Position numbers and translations under genes: made by a program. The notes beneath the pieces are model-generated. The model saw only the letters and a list, made by a program, of their open reading frames with translations. It was not told where the DNA came from and ran no database searches. A DNA stretch of 64,000 nt from Acidocella facilis ATCC 35904 (GTDB lineage Bacteria > Pseudomonadota > Alphaproteobacteria > Acetobacterales > Acetobacteraceae): contig NZ_JHYG01000010.1 of assembly GCF_000687875.1 (NCBI RefSeq), positions 1 through 64,000 on the forward strand, read 5' to 3'. Of this stretch, positions 53,696-63,444 are shown piece by piece. How positions within the stretch are numbered: the stretch's first letter is position 1; the number at the start of each line of letters is the position of its first letter.

Positions 53696-55495
53696 ATGGC
53701 GCCTCCCTTGCTTCTGCTCACCGATATCTCCATCACCCTCGGCTCTGTGCCGCTTTTGCAGGGGGCGGGCCTGTCCGTTGGCGCCGGGGAGCGCATCTGC
53801 CTGGTCGGGCGCAACGGCTCCGGCAAATCCACCTTGCTGAAAATCGCCTCCGGCGAGGTGGCGCTCGATTCCGGCACGCGCTTTCTCCAGCCGGGGACCA
53901 CCATGCGCTACCTCCCCCAGGAGCCGGACCTCTCGGCGTATCAGACCGTCATGGATTATGTCCTGGCCGGGCTGGGCCCGAATGACGATGAATATCGCGT
54001 CCGCTATCTGCTGGGCGAACTCGGGCTCAACGGCGATGAGGCCCCCTCACGCCTCTCCGGCGGTGAGGCGCGCCGCGCCGCCCTGGCCCGCACCCTGGCC
54101 CCCGCGCCGGATCTGCTGCTGCTCGACGAGCCGACCAACCATCTCGATCTGCCGGCCATTGAATGGCTGGAAGGCGAGCTGAAATCCCTCTCCAGCGGGC
54201 TGGTGCTGATCTCGCATGACCGGCGCTTCCTGGAAAATCTCTCGCGCTCGATGGTCTGGCTGGATCGCGGCCAGACCCGGCGGCTGGACCGCAGCTTCGC
54301 CCATTTCGAGGCCTGGCGCGACGAGGTGCTGGAGCAGGAGGAGCAGGAATTCCACAAGCTCGGCCGCAAGATCGCCCGGGAGGAAGACTGGCTGCGCTAC
54401 GGCGTCACCGCGCGGCGCAAACGCAATGTCAAACGCCTCGCCGGGCTGCACAGCCTGCGCGCGGAGCGGCGCAATTTCACCCATAAGCTCGGCACCGCGA
54501 AGCTGGCGAGCCTGGATGCCGCGACCTCGGGCAAGATCGTCGTCGATGCCGACGCCATCTCCAAGAGCTTCGGCGCGCGCCAGATCGTGCGCGATCTCAC
54601 CTTCCGCGTCCTGCGCGGCGACCGGCTCGGCATTGTCGGGCCGAACGGGGCCGGTAAATCGACCCTGCTGAAGCTCATTCTCGGCCAGCTGGCACCCGAT
54701 GACGGGGCGGTGAAGCTGGGCACGGCGCTGGAGGTGGTGACCCTCGACCAGCAGCGCGCCACGCTGAACCCCAACGCCTCGCTGGCCGATACGCTGACCG
54801 GTGGCAATAGCGACCAGGTGGTGGTCGGCGGCCAGGCCCGGCATGTGATCGGCTATATGAAGGATTTCCTGTTCAAGCCGGAACAGGCCCGCACCCCGGT
54901 CGGTACGCTCTCGGGGGGCGAGCGCGGGCGGCTGTTGCTGGCGCTGGCGCTGACCAAGCCCTCTAATCTCTTGGTGCTGGACGAGCCGACCAACGATCTC
55001 GACCTGGAAACGCTGGATCTGCTGCAGGAGATGCTCGGCGAGTATCCCGGCACCGTCATCGTCGTCTCGCATGACCGTGATTTCCTCGACCGCGTCTGCA
55101 CCTCGGTGCTGATGTCCGAAGGGCAGGGACGCTGGCTGGAATATGCCGGCGGCTATGCGGATATGCTGGCCCAGCGCGGGGAAGGCGTCACCGCAGCGGC
55201 CAAGGCCGGGAAAATCGACAAGAAAGCCGCGCCCAAACAAGCCGCCCCCGCTTCCCCGCCAGCGAAGGCGAAAATGTCCTTCAAGGAGCAGCACGAGCTG
55301 AAGCAGCTCAATGACGAGATGGCGAAGATGCAGCTGCAGCTCGGCAAGCTCAATGAAACTCTCGCCCTGCCGGATCTTTATACGAAAGACCCGAAAAAAT
55401 TCGCCGCCGCCAGCGCGTCCCTGGCGGCGCTGCACGCCCGGCTGCAGGCAGCCGAGGAGCGCTGGCTGGAGCTGGAGATGCTGAAGGAGGGCTGA
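53696..55495 (+). CDS. ABC-F ATPase, Uup-like
   Basis: This is a soluble protein of about 599 aa with two ABC domains and no membrane part, of the ribosome-acting ABC-F group. Walker A sites are GRNGSGKST and GPNGAGKST; signatures are LSGGEARRAALARTL and LSGGERGRLLLALAL; Walker B sites are LLLLDEPTNHLD and LLVLDEPTNDLD. The linker after domain one carries basic residues (VTARRKRNVKRL). The C-terminal coiled coil (about 520-599) is as in Uup. I start at ATG 53696; ATG 53678 is also in frame. Confidence 0.92.
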   Translation: MAPPLLLLTDISITLGSVPLLQGAGLSVGAGERICLVGRNGSGKSTLLKIASGEVALDSGTRFLQPGTTMRYLPQEPDLSAYQTVMDYVLAGLGPNDDEYRVRYLLGELGLNGDEAPSRLSGGEARRAALARTLAPAPDLLLLDEPTNHLDLPAIEWLEGELKSLSSGLVLISHDRRFLENLSRSMVWLDRGQTRRLDRSFAHFEAWRDEVLEQEEQEFHKLGRKIAREEDWLRYGVTARRKRNVKRLAGLHSLRAERRNFTHKLGTAKLASLDAATSGKIVVDADAISKSFGARQIVRDLTFRVLRGDRLGIVGPNGAGKSTLLKLILGQLAPDDGAVKLGTALEVVTLDQQRATLNPNASLADTLTGGNSDQVVVGGQARHVIGYMKDFLFKPEQARTPVGTLSGGERGRLLLALALTKPSNLLVLDEPTNDLDLETLDLLQEMLGEYPGTVIVVSHDRDFLDRVCTSVLMSEGQGRWLEYAGGYADMLAQRGEGVTAAAKAGKIDKKAAPKQAAPASPPAKAKMSFKEQHELKQLNDEMAKMQLQLGKLNETLALPDLYTKDPKKFAAASASLAALHARLQAAEERWLELEMLKEG

Positions 55496-55515
55496 GAGAC
55501 TGTTTGAAAAGCCAC

Positions 55516-56667
55516 TCAGCCGGCCGGCGCAAAGCGCCGGCTCATCTCCTCGAACACTCCGTAAAGTGCCGCATCCTGGCGCAGCGCCGCACCTTGGGCC
55601 GCGAACGAAGTCTGGATCTGCGCGCGCAGCGCCGCGAAATACGGGTCCTTGCCAAACCCCGCCAGCCGGCTCTGGAGTGTCTCCAGCAGCGCCGGCGGCC
55701 AGGGATGGTAATTTTCGGCGGTCGGCGGCGAGGTCCAGCTGAAATAGGTCTCGAAATCCCGCAGAAAATGCGACTCCGTCAGCCCCAGAGCCTCCCCCCG
55801 CCGTTTCTTGACGACGAATTCGGCGAAAGAGCGCCCCCAGAAATGCTCCGTCCAGCCGCCCTCGCCGGTTTTCATATCGAGATGCCAGTTCGTGCCCTGC
55901 TCGATCGGGCGAAACGCCGTGTCATAAAGCCGCTTCGGGGTGGCGAATTCCGGGAAATGCTTCTGGTGGAAGGAAGCGACCTGATCCAGCCTGGTGACGG
56001 ATTTGGCCAGATAATGCGGGGTGGCGTGCGGGTAATGCGTCGCCAGCAGACCTTCTGGCCGCGTCAGCTCGAAGCGCCATAGCCGCCAATGCCAGGGAAA
56101 GAGCACGGCCGCCGCATCGGCGGGGGCCGCATCCAGCATCTTTGGCAGCGAATGCTCGAAGCGCGCGGCGGGGAGCAGGAATTCGTCGCTGTCGAGGAAC
56201 GCCACCCACTCATAAAGCCGCAATTCCGGCAGCATGAAGAGGGCGTGATGGAAATTCTTGATCTGCACATCCACCGGCCGGCCCAGCCGCGTCGGCAGCA
56301 GCGTCACCGGGGCATGTTGCGCGAACCAGCGCAGCAATTCCTCGGTCTTGTCCTGGTTGTCGTTGGTGTAGACGAAGATCTTCTCGACGCCGATGGCCAG
56401 ATGATGCGCGATCCATTCCGGCAGAATCAGCGCGTCATTGCAGGCGGAGACCACGGCGGCGAGCTTGTGCCGGGGCTTGATCCTCTGCAGCTGCGTAAAC
56501 AAGGCGGCCTGCGCCGGGCTCCAATCCGCGGGCCCGGTCTGCAGGGCCAGGTCGTCGAATTCCGGCCCGACAATCCGGGGCGGGCCGAACAGATCATCCG
56601 TCCATTCAGGCGAGCGCAGGCGGCGGGCAAGGGCGGTGAAGGCGCCATCCATCCCGCCCTGCGCCAT
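55516..56667 (-). CDS. glycosyltransferase, family-2-like (Glyco_tranf_2_4 type)
   Basis: This is a 383-aa predicted glycosyltransferase, no signal peptide. The GT-A core has VVSACNDALILPEWIAHHLA, EKIFVYTNDNQD and the metal motif FLDSDEFLL (DxD-like). LFPWHWRLWRF and HYLAKSVTRLDQVASFHQKH follow. Such proteins modify surface glycans in several alphaproteobacteria, but the substrate is unknown. ATG 56667 lies seven bases after the der stop, so the gene ends the yfgM-bamB-der operon. Confidence 0.85.
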   Translation of the reverse strand: MAQGGMDGAFTALARRLRSPEWTDDLFGPPRIVGPEFDDLALQTGPADWSPAQAALFTQLQRIKPRHKLAAVVSACNDALILPEWIAHHLAIGVEKIFVYTNDNQDKTEELLRWFAQHAPVTLLPTRLGRPVDVQIKNFHHALFMLPELRLYEWVAFLDSDEFLLPAARFEHSLPKMLDAAPADAAAVLFPWHWRLWRFELTRPEGLLATHYPHATPHYLAKSVTRLDQVASFHQKHFPEFATPKRLYDTAFRPIEQGTNWHLDMKTGEGGWTEHFWGRSFAEFVVKKRRGEALGLTESHFLRDFETYFSWTSPPTAENYHPWPPALLETLQSRLAGFGKDPYFAALRAQIQTSFAAQGAALRQDAALYGVFEEMSRRFAPAG

Positions 56668-56674
56668 GTTGCGT

Positions 56675-58021
56675 TCAGTCCTTGCCTTCGAACGGGTTCT
56701 TGGTGCCGCGCAGATATATGCGGATCGGCACCCCCGGCATCTCGAACACCTCGCGCAGGCTGTTGACCAGATAGCGCTGATAGGTCTCCGGCACCTGCTC
56801 GGCGCGGGTGCCGAACAGCGCGAAGGTCGGCGGCCGCGCCTTGATCTGGGTGATATAGCGCAGCTTGAGCCGGCGCCCATCCACCAGCGGCGGCGGAAAC
56901 CGCTCCAGCGCGGATTCGAACCAGCGATTGAGCTGGCTGGTCGGGAAACGGGTGTTCCATTTCTCGTAGGTGTCGCGGATCGCGGGGAAGAGCTTCTTCA
57001 CCCCCTCGCCGGTCTCCGCCGAGAGCGGCACCACGGTGATGCCCTTCATCTGGCTCAGCGAGATCGAGATGCGGTCCAAAGCCGCCTTCTTCGCATCCGG
57101 CCGGTCCTCCACCGCATCCCATTTGGTCAGCGCGATCACGCAGGCCCGGCCTTCGCGTTCGATCAGCCGGGCGATCTGCAGATCCTGCTCCTGCACGCCT
57201 TGCACGGCGTCGATCGCCAGCACCGCCATCTCGGCCCGCTTCAGCGCCTCGATCGAGGAGGAGGTGGACATTTTCTCCAAACCCTCATCCACCTTGGCGC
57301 GCTTGCGCAAACCGGCAGTGTCCACCACCCGGTAGAGCTTGCCATCCGGCCCCTCGAAATCGGCGGAAACCGCATCGCGGGTCAGGCCGGGTTCCGGCCC
57401 GGTGATCATCCGCTCCTCGCCGAGCAGGTAATTCAGCAGCGTCGATTTGCCGGCATTCGGGCGCCCGACAATGGCCAGATGCAGCGGCAGTTCCTCGCCA
57501 TCCTCGCCCAGCGCCTGCGGCTCGGGCAGGCGTGCGGCGATCTCGCTCATCAGGTCGTAAATGCCCTCATTATGCTCGGCCGAAACCGCCACCGGCTCGC
57601 CAAAGCCCAGCTCATAGGCCTCCATGGCATTGGCGGCACCGCCCTTGCCCTCGGCCTTGTTGGCGATCACCAGCACTGGCCGGTCCTTGCGGCGCAGCCA
57701 GGTGCCGAAATGCCGGTCCTCCGGGAGCAGCCCGGCCTTGGCGTCGAACACGAACAGCACCAGATCGGCCTGATCCACCGCCGTGGAGGTGGAGGCGCGC
57801 ATGCGCCCCGGCAACGTGTCCGGCGGCGCTTCCTCCAGCCCGGCGGTATCCACCATCACCACCTTGCGGCCATCCATCTCGCATACCGCTTCCTTGCGGT
57901 CGCGGGTCACGCCCGGTGTGTCGGCCACCAGCGCCAGACGGCTGCCGACGAGACGGTTGAACAAGGTCGATTTGCCGACATTCGGCCGCCCGGCAATGAC
58001 GATTCGCGGCAGCTCAACCAT
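56675..58021 (-). CDS. der: ribosome-assembly GTPase Der
   Basis: This is a tandem GTPase needed for 50S ribosome maturation. It is 448 aa. The first G domain has GRPNVGKS (11-18), DTPGVTRD, NKAEGK. The second has GRPNAGKST, then DTAGLRKRAKVDE and TKWDAVED. The C-terminal KH-like domain ends KNPFEGKD. It overlaps bamB by 8 bases, the classical bamB-der neighbourhood. Confidence 0.96.
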   Translation of the reverse strand: MVELPRIVIAGRPNVGKSTLFNRLVGSRLALVADTPGVTRDRKEAVCEMDGRKVVMVDTAGLEEAPPDTLPGRMRASTSTAVDQADLVLFVFDAKAGLLPEDRHFGTWLRRKDRPVLVIANKAEGKGGAANAMEAYELGFGEPVAVSAEHNEGIYDLMSEIAARLPEPQALGEDGEELPLHLAIVGRPNAGKSTLLNYLLGEERMITGPEPGLTRDAVSADFEGPDGKLYRVVDTAGLRKRAKVDEGLEKMSTSSSIEALKRAEMAVLAIDAVQGVQEQDLQIARLIEREGRACVIALTKWDAVEDRPDAKKAALDRISISLSQMKGITVVPLSAETGEGVKKLFPAIRDTYEKWNTRFPTSQLNRWFESALERFPPPLVDGRRLKLRYITQIKARPPTFALFGTRAEQVPETYQRYLVNSLREVFEMPGVPIRIYLRGTKNPFEGKD

Positions 58022-59333
58022 AGGCGGTCAAACGCCCATCGCGGGTCAGCTGCAGCATCATCCCGCCCACCGCGATGGGGGCAAGGTCCGCCGGGCCGGC
58101 CAGTTTCACGCTCTGCATCTGCTTGCCGCTGGTGGCGTCCACGATGGCGGCCTCGCCATGATCATTGACGCAGACCAGCATGCCGTTGATCAGCGCCGGG
58201 CCCGCCCAGTTGATCGGGTTTTTCTTCTTCTTCATGTTCTTGAAGGGCTGCAGCTGGGTCGCCCAGCTCACCAGCCCGTCATCCGCATGCACGGCGAACA
58301 GCGTCTCGCTGGCATCGAGCAGGAAGATGAACCCGCCGGAGGCCGCCGGGGTCTGGTTGCCAGAGGCCTGATGCGTCCACACCTTGGCGCCGGAATGCAG
58401 ATCCACCGCCATGAAGCTGCCATCCATGTTCAGCGCATAAACCACCCCGCCCGCGATCACCGGGGTCGCCACGATGTCGGACATATCCAGCGTGCTGGCC
58501 TGGCCGAAGCCGGCGGCGAGGCTCTGCTCCCAGACCGGCGTGCCGGAGCTGGCATCCACCGCCGCCAGCAGCCCGGTCGAGAAGCCCGCGACGATATTGC
58601 CATCCGCGAAAGCCGGGGCGCCGGTGACACCCGCCGCCGCCTGCGGCGGCGTGCCGACGACGCCGGAGAAGCGCCAGCTCGGCGTGCCGGACTTGGCCTC
58701 GAAGGTCAGCAACTGGTCGTTCTGGGTGACGATGGCCACCAGCCCGGCCGCCACCAGCGGTGCCGAACGCGCCGCGAATTCTAGCTTCTGGCGCCACAGG
58801 ATCTTGCCCGAAGCGGCATCCAGCGCCAGCGCCTCGCCATAGCCGGTGCTGGCATAGATCAGCCCCGCATCATACGCGATGCCGCCGCCGATATTCAGCG
58901 TGGTCACGTGCTTCGGGCGGGTATCCGCATGCCAGATCGTCGCCCCGTCCGTGAGCGAGAGGGCGCGTACATGCGCATCCGCATCCATCACGAAAACGCG
59001 GGAACCGGCGACCAGGGGGCTGGCCATCAGCGGCTGGCGATAGCCGCCGGGCGCGCCGATTCCAACCTGCCAGCGCTGGGCGAAATTCACCGGCCCGGCG
59101 ACATTGCCCGGCGCGTGGCTGGCATTGGCGAAAGGCTGCGGCCAGGCATTCAGCGCGCTCGGGGCGGGGAGCGTCACGGCGGGGGCGTCGGCCGCCACAT
59201 CCATGCCGGACTGATCCGGCAGAACCGGGATCTGCACACCCAGAATCGGGGTTTTCTTGGGCGAGGAGCAGGCGGCGAGCATGGCAAGCAGGCCGACAGA
59301 GGCGGTGCGGCGACGAATCATGGGCTGTCTCAT
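58014..59333 (-). CDS. bamB: outer-membrane assembly lipoprotein BamB
   Basis: This is a beta-propeller lipoprotein of the BAM complex. It is 439 aa. The signal ends in lipobox MLAAC. PQQ-type blades are seen as SPLVAGSRVFVMDADAHVRALS, LDAASGKILW, AVDASSGTPVWEQS and AVDLHSGAKVWTH. ATG 59333 overlaps the upstream stop (ATGA). The gene order yfgM-bamB-der supports the name over a generic PQQ-repeat protein. Confidence 0.9.
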   Translation of the reverse strand: MRQPMIRRRTASVGLLAMLAACSSPKKTPILGVQIPVLPDQSGMDVAADAPAVTLPAPSALNAWPQPFANASHAPGNVAGPVNFAQRWQVGIGAPGGYRQPLMASPLVAGSRVFVMDADAHVRALSLTDGATIWHADTRPKHVTTLNIGGGIAYDAGLIYASTGYGEALALDAASGKILWRQKLEFAARSAPLVAAGLVAIVTQNDQLLTFEAKSGTPSWRFSGVVGTPPQAAAGVTGAPAFADGNIVAGFSTGLLAAVDASSGTPVWEQSLAAGFGQASTLDMSDIVATPVIAGGVVYALNMDGSFMAVDLHSGAKVWTHQASGNQTPAASGGFIFLLDASETLFAVHADDGLVSWATQLQPFKNMKKKKNPINWAGPALINGMLVCVNDHGEAAIVDATSGKQMQSVKLAGPADLAPIAVGGMMLQLTRDGRLTAYG

Positions 59334-59995
59334 CCGTTCAACTTGGCAAGCATGGCTTGGGCGCGGTTGCGGGCACCTTCCGGCGCGCCGGGATCGGCCT
59401 GAACCTGGGCAAACAGGGATTTGGCCATCGCCATGTTCCCCTGGTGCAGATAAACCAGCGCCTGCACCTCGCGCGCCAGCCCGTGATAGGGGTTCTGCGC
59501 CTGCACCATCGGCTGGATGCGCGCCAGAATGTCGCTGTCGCTGGCGGTGCCGATCTCATGCTGCGCCCAGAGCAGGTTGGCGGCATCGCGCAGCAGCGTC
59601 GGGGCGGCTTCATCCGCGCCCACCCGGGTCCAGAGCGGTGCGGCGTCCTTGTCGTCATTCATGTTCGCATAGAGCCCGGCGGCGCGCAGCCGGGCCAGGG
59701 TCTTGTAGGTCTCCGGCGCGGTATCGGCGAAGGCGACCAGCGCCTGCGCGGTCTTCGCCGCCTGGTCCTGCGTCAGCTGCCCGTCCGGCTGATCGACCTG
59801 CGCGGTCAGCGCGAGATATTTGCTCGCCGCCGCCTCAGCCTGGTGTTTCTGATGATTTTGCCAAAGTTCCTGGCCGGCGACGCCACCCAGAACCAGCAAT
59901 GCGGCGAGGATCAGCAGCCCGCCATAGCGCTTGGCCAGGCGCAAAGCGCGCTCCTGGCGCAGATCTTCCGAGACTTCATCAAAAATATCGACCAC
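59330..59995 (-). CDS. YfgM-like TPR/ancillary SecYEG translocon protein
   Basis: This is a 221-aa protein starting with GTG 59995 (VVDIFDEVSEDLRQERALRL). A single membrane helix (LLILAALLVLGGVAGQELW, about 25-43) anchors a periplasmic TPR-like domain (YKTLARLRAAGLYANM, REVQALVYLHQGNMAMAKSLF). In E. coli the relative YfgM links PpiD and SecYEG. The frame stays open upstream to 60061, but those residues fall before the conserved start. It leads into bamB with a 4-base overlap. Confidence 0.85.
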   Translation of the reverse strand: MVDIFDEVSEDLRQERALRLAKRYGGLLILAALLVLGGVAGQELWQNHQKHQAEAAASKYLALTAQVDQPDGQLTQDQAAKTAQALVAFADTAPETYKTLARLRAAGLYANMNDDKDAAPLWTRVGADEAAPTLLRDAANLLWAQHEIGTASDSDILARIQPMVQAQNPYHGLAREVQALVYLHQGNMAMAKSLFAQVQADPGAPEGARNRAQAMLAKLNG

Positions 59996-60023
59996 GCGGC
60001 TCTTTCCCCTTTGCCGGTTTGTC

Positions 60024-61373
60024 TTAGCCGGGGCGGACGTTCGCGGCAACGCAGGCGCCAAGCCGCCTGGCCGCGCGTTCCCGGCCCATCAGCGCCAGCA
60101 GCGGCGCCATCTCCGGCCCGTGCTCCTCGCCGGTCAAGGCCAGGCGTAGCGGCTGGTAAAGCGCCTTGCCCTTGGCACCGGTGGCGGCGGCAATCGCCGC
60201 GGTCCAGGCTTTCCACGTCGCGGCATTCAGCTCATCCGGTAAGGTCTCGGCCGCCTTCGCAATCACCGCCACCGCCTCATCCGGCAGTTCCGGCGTGACG
60301 ATCTCCCCCGCGACCACCGCCCACCAGCGCCGCGCCTCGCGCAGCAGATCCAGATTGCCCTTGATCGCTTCCCAGAATTCCGGCCCGGCGCCCTCGGGCA
60401 GCCGCTCCTTCACCGCCTCGAAGGGCAAATGATGCAGCAGCTTGCGGTTCAGCCCGAGCATCTGCCCGGCATCGAAACGCGGCGGCGAGCGGGAGAAATC
60501 ATTCAGCGAGAATTGCGCGATCAGCTCGGCCAGCGGCAGCGCCACCGCATCCTTGCTGGTCCCCAGCCGCGCCAGATAGGCGGTGATCGCCCCTGGCTCG
60601 ATGCCATCCTTGCGCAGCGAGCGCAGCGAGATCGAGCCGATGCGCTTGGAGAGCTTCTCCCCATCCCCGCCCGAGATCAGCGGCAGATGCGCGAAGCGCG
60701 GCACCGGCTTGCGGGCGATGGCGCGGAACAGATCGATCTGCACGGCGGTGTTGGAGACGTGATCCTCGCCGCGAATAATATGGGTGATGCCCATATCCGA
60801 ATCGTCCACCACCGAGGTGAAGGTATAAAGCGGCGAGCCATCGGCGCGGATCAGCACCGGGTCGGAGACGGTCGGCAATTTGATATTGCGCGCCCCCAGC
60901 ACCAGGTCATTCCAGGACACCGCCTCATCGGAGAGCTTGAAGCGCCAGTAAGGCCGCTTGCCATTGGCCTCGGCGGCGGCGCGCTGGGCGGGCGTCATGC
61001 TCAGCGCGTGGCGGTCATAAACCGGCGGCAGCTTGCGCTTGATCAACGCGGCGCGCTTGGCCGCCAGCTCATCCTCATTCTCGAAGCAGGGATAAAGCCG
61101 CCCGGAGGCCTTCAACGCTTCCGCGACCTCCTCATAGCGCGCGCTGCGCTCGGACTGTTTGGCGAACGCGTCCCATTCGATGCCGAGCCAGCGCAGATCC
61201 TCATAAATGCCCTGCTCATATTCCGGCCGGCCGCGCTCGGTATCGGTATCATCGAGCCGGAGCAGGAATTGTCCGCCCTCGCGCCGGGCAAACATGAAAT
61301 TCACCAAGGCGGCGCGGGCATTGCCGACATGCAGATAGCCGGTGGGGCTGGGGGCGAAGCGAACTTTGACCAT
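60024..61373 (-). CDS. gltX: glutamyl-tRNA synthetase
   Basis: This enzyme charges tRNA-Glu. It is 449 aa. The class I HIGH-type motif is FAPSPTGYLHVGNAR (6-20), and the KMSKS-type motif is KLSKRIGS. It has DDTDTERGRPEYEQGIYEDLRWLGIEWD and the binding-pocket GEDHVSNT. Alphaproteobacteria usually have two gltX copies, so this may be GltX1 or GltX2, and it could also charge tRNA-Gln for transamidation. The yfgM-like gene follows 28 bases later. Confidence 0.96.
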   Translation of the reverse strand: MVKVRFAPSPTGYLHVGNARAALVNFMFARREGGQFLLRLDDTDTERGRPEYEQGIYEDLRWLGIEWDAFAKQSERSARYEEVAEALKASGRLYPCFENEDELAAKRAALIKRKLPPVYDRHALSMTPAQRAAAEANGKRPYWRFKLSDEAVSWNDLVLGARNIKLPTVSDPVLIRADGSPLYTFTSVVDDSDMGITHIIRGEDHVSNTAVQIDLFRAIARKPVPRFAHLPLISGGDGEKLSKRIGSISLRSLRKDGIEPGAITAYLARLGTSKDAVALPLAELIAQFSLNDFSRSPPRFDAGQMLGLNRKLLHHLPFEAVKERLPEGAGPEFWEAIKGNLDLLREARRWWAVVAGEIVTPELPDEAVAVIAKAAETLPDELNAATWKAWTAAIAAATGAKGKALYQPLRLALTGEEHGPEMAPLLALMGRERAARRLGACVAANVRPG

Positions 61374-61458
61374 CAGCCGGGGGTTAGCCCGTTTTCGGCC
61401 TCAGGGGAAGGCAAACCGGCGCGGTCTCAAGGCGTGAAAATTTTCTTCTCCCGCCCAC

Positions 61459-61487
61459 TTGCCAGCCTCCGCCGGTCCGGTTTATAC
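61459..61487 (+). promoter_or_regulatory. sigma-70-type promoter of tRNA-Ala
   Basis: TTGCCA (61459-61464), 17 bases, TTATAC (61482-61487) is a good -35/-10 pair. Transcription would start near 61494, giving a leader of about 40 bases before the tRNA. Confidence 0.6.
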
Positions 61488-61533
61488 GCCGCTCCACCAA
61501 ACGGTACGGGCGATCTTCTCCCGGAAACGGTAT

Positions 61534-61609
61534 GGGGCTATAGCTCAATTGGTAGAGCGTCTGCATGGCATGCAGAAGGTCAGCGGTTCGATTCCGCTTA
61601 GCTCCACCA
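61534..61609 (+). tRNA. tRNA-Ala (anticodon GGC)
   Basis: This is a 76-base tRNA starting GGGGCTA and ending TAGCTCCACCA with encoded CCA. The D-arm is AGCTCAATTGGTAGAGC. The anticodon stem TCTGC/GCAGA holds the loop ATGGCAT with anticodon GGC, and the T-arm contains GGTTCGATTCC. It reads alanine GCC/GCU codons. It stands alone, divergent from gltX. Confidence 0.97.
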
Positions 61610-61682
61610 TCCCCCCTTTCATCTTTTAAACTACACGGGTTTTTGGCGCCGCGAAGCCGTGCTCCGCGACGCCGATTCAGCC

Positions 61683-62114
61683 TCAGGCGACGCTGAGCTT
61701 CACATCCACGCTTTTATGAATGGCGTTGGAATAGGGGCAGACGATATGCGCCTTCTGCACCAGATCCTCCAGCTGCGCCTTATCCACCCCATTGGCGGAG
61801 ATGGTCAGCGCCGCGGTGATGCCAAACCCCTCGCCATCCTCACGCGGGCCGATGCCGATTTCAGCGGAAACCTTGGTATCCTCCGGCAGCTTCACCTTCT
61901 CCTTGCCGGCGACGACCTTCAGCGCCCCCAGGAAGCAGGCGGAATAGCCCACGGAGAAAAGCTGTTCCGGATTGGTGCCCGGCCCATCATCCCCGCCCAG
62001 CCCCTTCGGCACGCTCAGCGTGACATTCACCTTGTTGTCATCGGTGGCGCCCTTGCCGGCGCGTCCGCCGGTGGCGTGGCCATGGGCCTTATAGAGAACT
62101 TCCTTAACGCTCAT
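61683..62114 (-). CDS. ohr: organic hydroperoxide resistance protein Ohr
   Basis: This is a 143-aa thiol peroxidase of the OsmC/Ohr family that reduces organic hydroperoxides with lipoyl-linked dithiols. The two catalytic cysteines lie in SVGYSACFLGAL and AHIVCPYSNAI. The motif GGDDGPGTNPEQLF and C-terminal IHKSVDVKL also fit Ohr. No OhrR regulator is adjacent. Its start lies about 80 bases after the aminotransferase stop in the same direction. Confidence 0.94.
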   Translation of the reverse strand: MSVKEVLYKAHGHATGGRAGKGATDDNKVNVTLSVPKGLGGDDGPGTNPEQLFSVGYSACFLGALKVVAGKEKVKLPEDTKVSAEIGIGPREDGEGFGITAALTISANGVDKAQLEDLVQKAHIVCPYSNAIHKSVDVKLSVA

Positions 62115-62191
62115 GCAGGTCTCCTCTTTTTTAGGTTCCCTGCATGTGGCGTCGCCGCGCCGTGGCGCAAGGCCAGTGTTGGCGCCGCGCG

Positions 62192-63394
62192 TTACCGCAG
62201 CGCGTTGCAGAAGCCCGAAATGCGCTGGCAGGCCTCCAGCAGCCGGGGCAGGGCGGTGGCGGTGGAAATCCGGATATGCGGGCTGAGCGCGAAGGCCGAA
62301 CCCTGCACCACGGCGACCTGCGCCTCCTCCAGCAAGGCCATGGCGAAATCATCGTCCGAGCCGATCACCCGGCCCGCCGGCGTGGTCTTGCCCAGGCACC
62401 CGGCAATGCTCGGAAACACATAAAACGCCCCCTCCGGCCGATGACATGAAAGGCCGGGGATCTGGTTGAGCGCCGCGACCACCGCATCGCGCCGTTCCTC
62501 ATAAGAGGCCACGCGCTCGGCCAGAAATTCCTGCGGCCCGGTCAGCGCCGCCAGCGCCGCCGCCTGGCCGATGGAGGAGACGCCCGAGGTCGCCGTCGCC
62601 TGCACCACGGTCGCCGCCTTGATCATCTCCGCCGGGCCGATGCACCAGCCAATCCGCCAGCCGGTCATCGCATAGGTCTTGGAGACGCCGGACAAGGTCA
62701 CCACCCGGTCCCGCAAATCCGGCGCCACCCCCAGCAACGTGTGGTGCTGCGCGCCGCCAAACAGCAGATGCTCGTAAATATCGTCCGAGAGCACCCAGAC
62801 ATGCGGATAATGCCGCAGCACCTCGGCCAATGCCGCCAGCCCCTCGCGCGAAATCGTCGCCCCGGACGGGTTGCTCGGATAATTCAGCAGCAACAGCTTG
62901 GTGCGCCCGGTAATCGCCTGGGCCAGCGCCTCGGGCTGCAACACGAAGCCTTGCTCTTGCGGACAAGGCACGAACACCGGCACGCCGCCGGCGAATTTCA
63001 CCGTCTGCTCATAGCCCGCCCAGGCCGGAGCCGGAATGATCACCTCATCCCCGGCGCCGATCAACGCCATCACAATGTTGAAAATCCCCTGCTTGCCGCC
63101 ATTGGTGACCAGCACATCCTGCGCGCGCACCGGCAGCCCATGCTCACGGGTGAATTTTTCCGCGATCGCCGCACGCAACGGCTCGATCCCGCCCAGCGGC
63201 GGATATTTGGTCTCGCCCCGCAGCGCCGCCGCATGGGCGGCCTCGACCACAGGGGCGGGGGTGGGAAAATCCGGCTCGCCAAGCGAGAGCGAGATCACAT
63301 CCTTGCCCTCCGCCCGCAAGGCACGGGCCCGGGCGGCCATGGCAAAGGTGGCGGCCAGCGCGGTGCGGCCAATTCGTGCGGCATATTCGGTCAT
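62192..63394 (-). CDS. aspartate/aromatic aminotransferase, AspC-type
   Basis: This is a PLP aminotransferase of subgroup I-beta, 400 aa from ATG 63394. It has ISLSLGEPDFPTPAPV, NYPSNPSGA, SDDIYEHLLF, the PLP lysine in LSGVSKTYAMTGWRIGW and late RISTATALPRL. The group usually handles aspartate and often prephenate or aromatic acids. The frame can extend to TTG 63448, but the ATG begins the conserved MTEYAARI segment. It is distinct from the paralogue at 3091. Confidence 0.92.
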   Translation of the reverse strand: MTEYAARIGRTALAATFAMAARARALRAEGKDVISLSLGEPDFPTPAPVVEAAHAAALRGETKYPPLGGIEPLRAAIAEKFTREHGLPVRAQDVLVTNGGKQGIFNIVMALIGAGDEVIIPAPAWAGYEQTVKFAGGVPVFVPCPQEQGFVLQPEALAQAITGRTKLLLLNYPSNPSGATISREGLAALAEVLRHYPHVWVLSDDIYEHLLFGGAQHHTLLGVAPDLRDRVVTLSGVSKTYAMTGWRIGWCIGPAEMIKAATVVQATATSGVSSIGQAAALAALTGPQEFLAERVASYEERRDAVVAALNQIPGLSCHRPEGAFYVFPSIAGCLGKTTPAGRVIGSDDDFAMALLEEAQVAVVQGSAFALSPHIRISTATALPRLLEACQRISGFCNALR

Positions 63395-63444
63395 GAATCG
63401 AAATCTATGCGGCGGCGCGGCGTGGCGGGCAAGCCGCCGGCGTT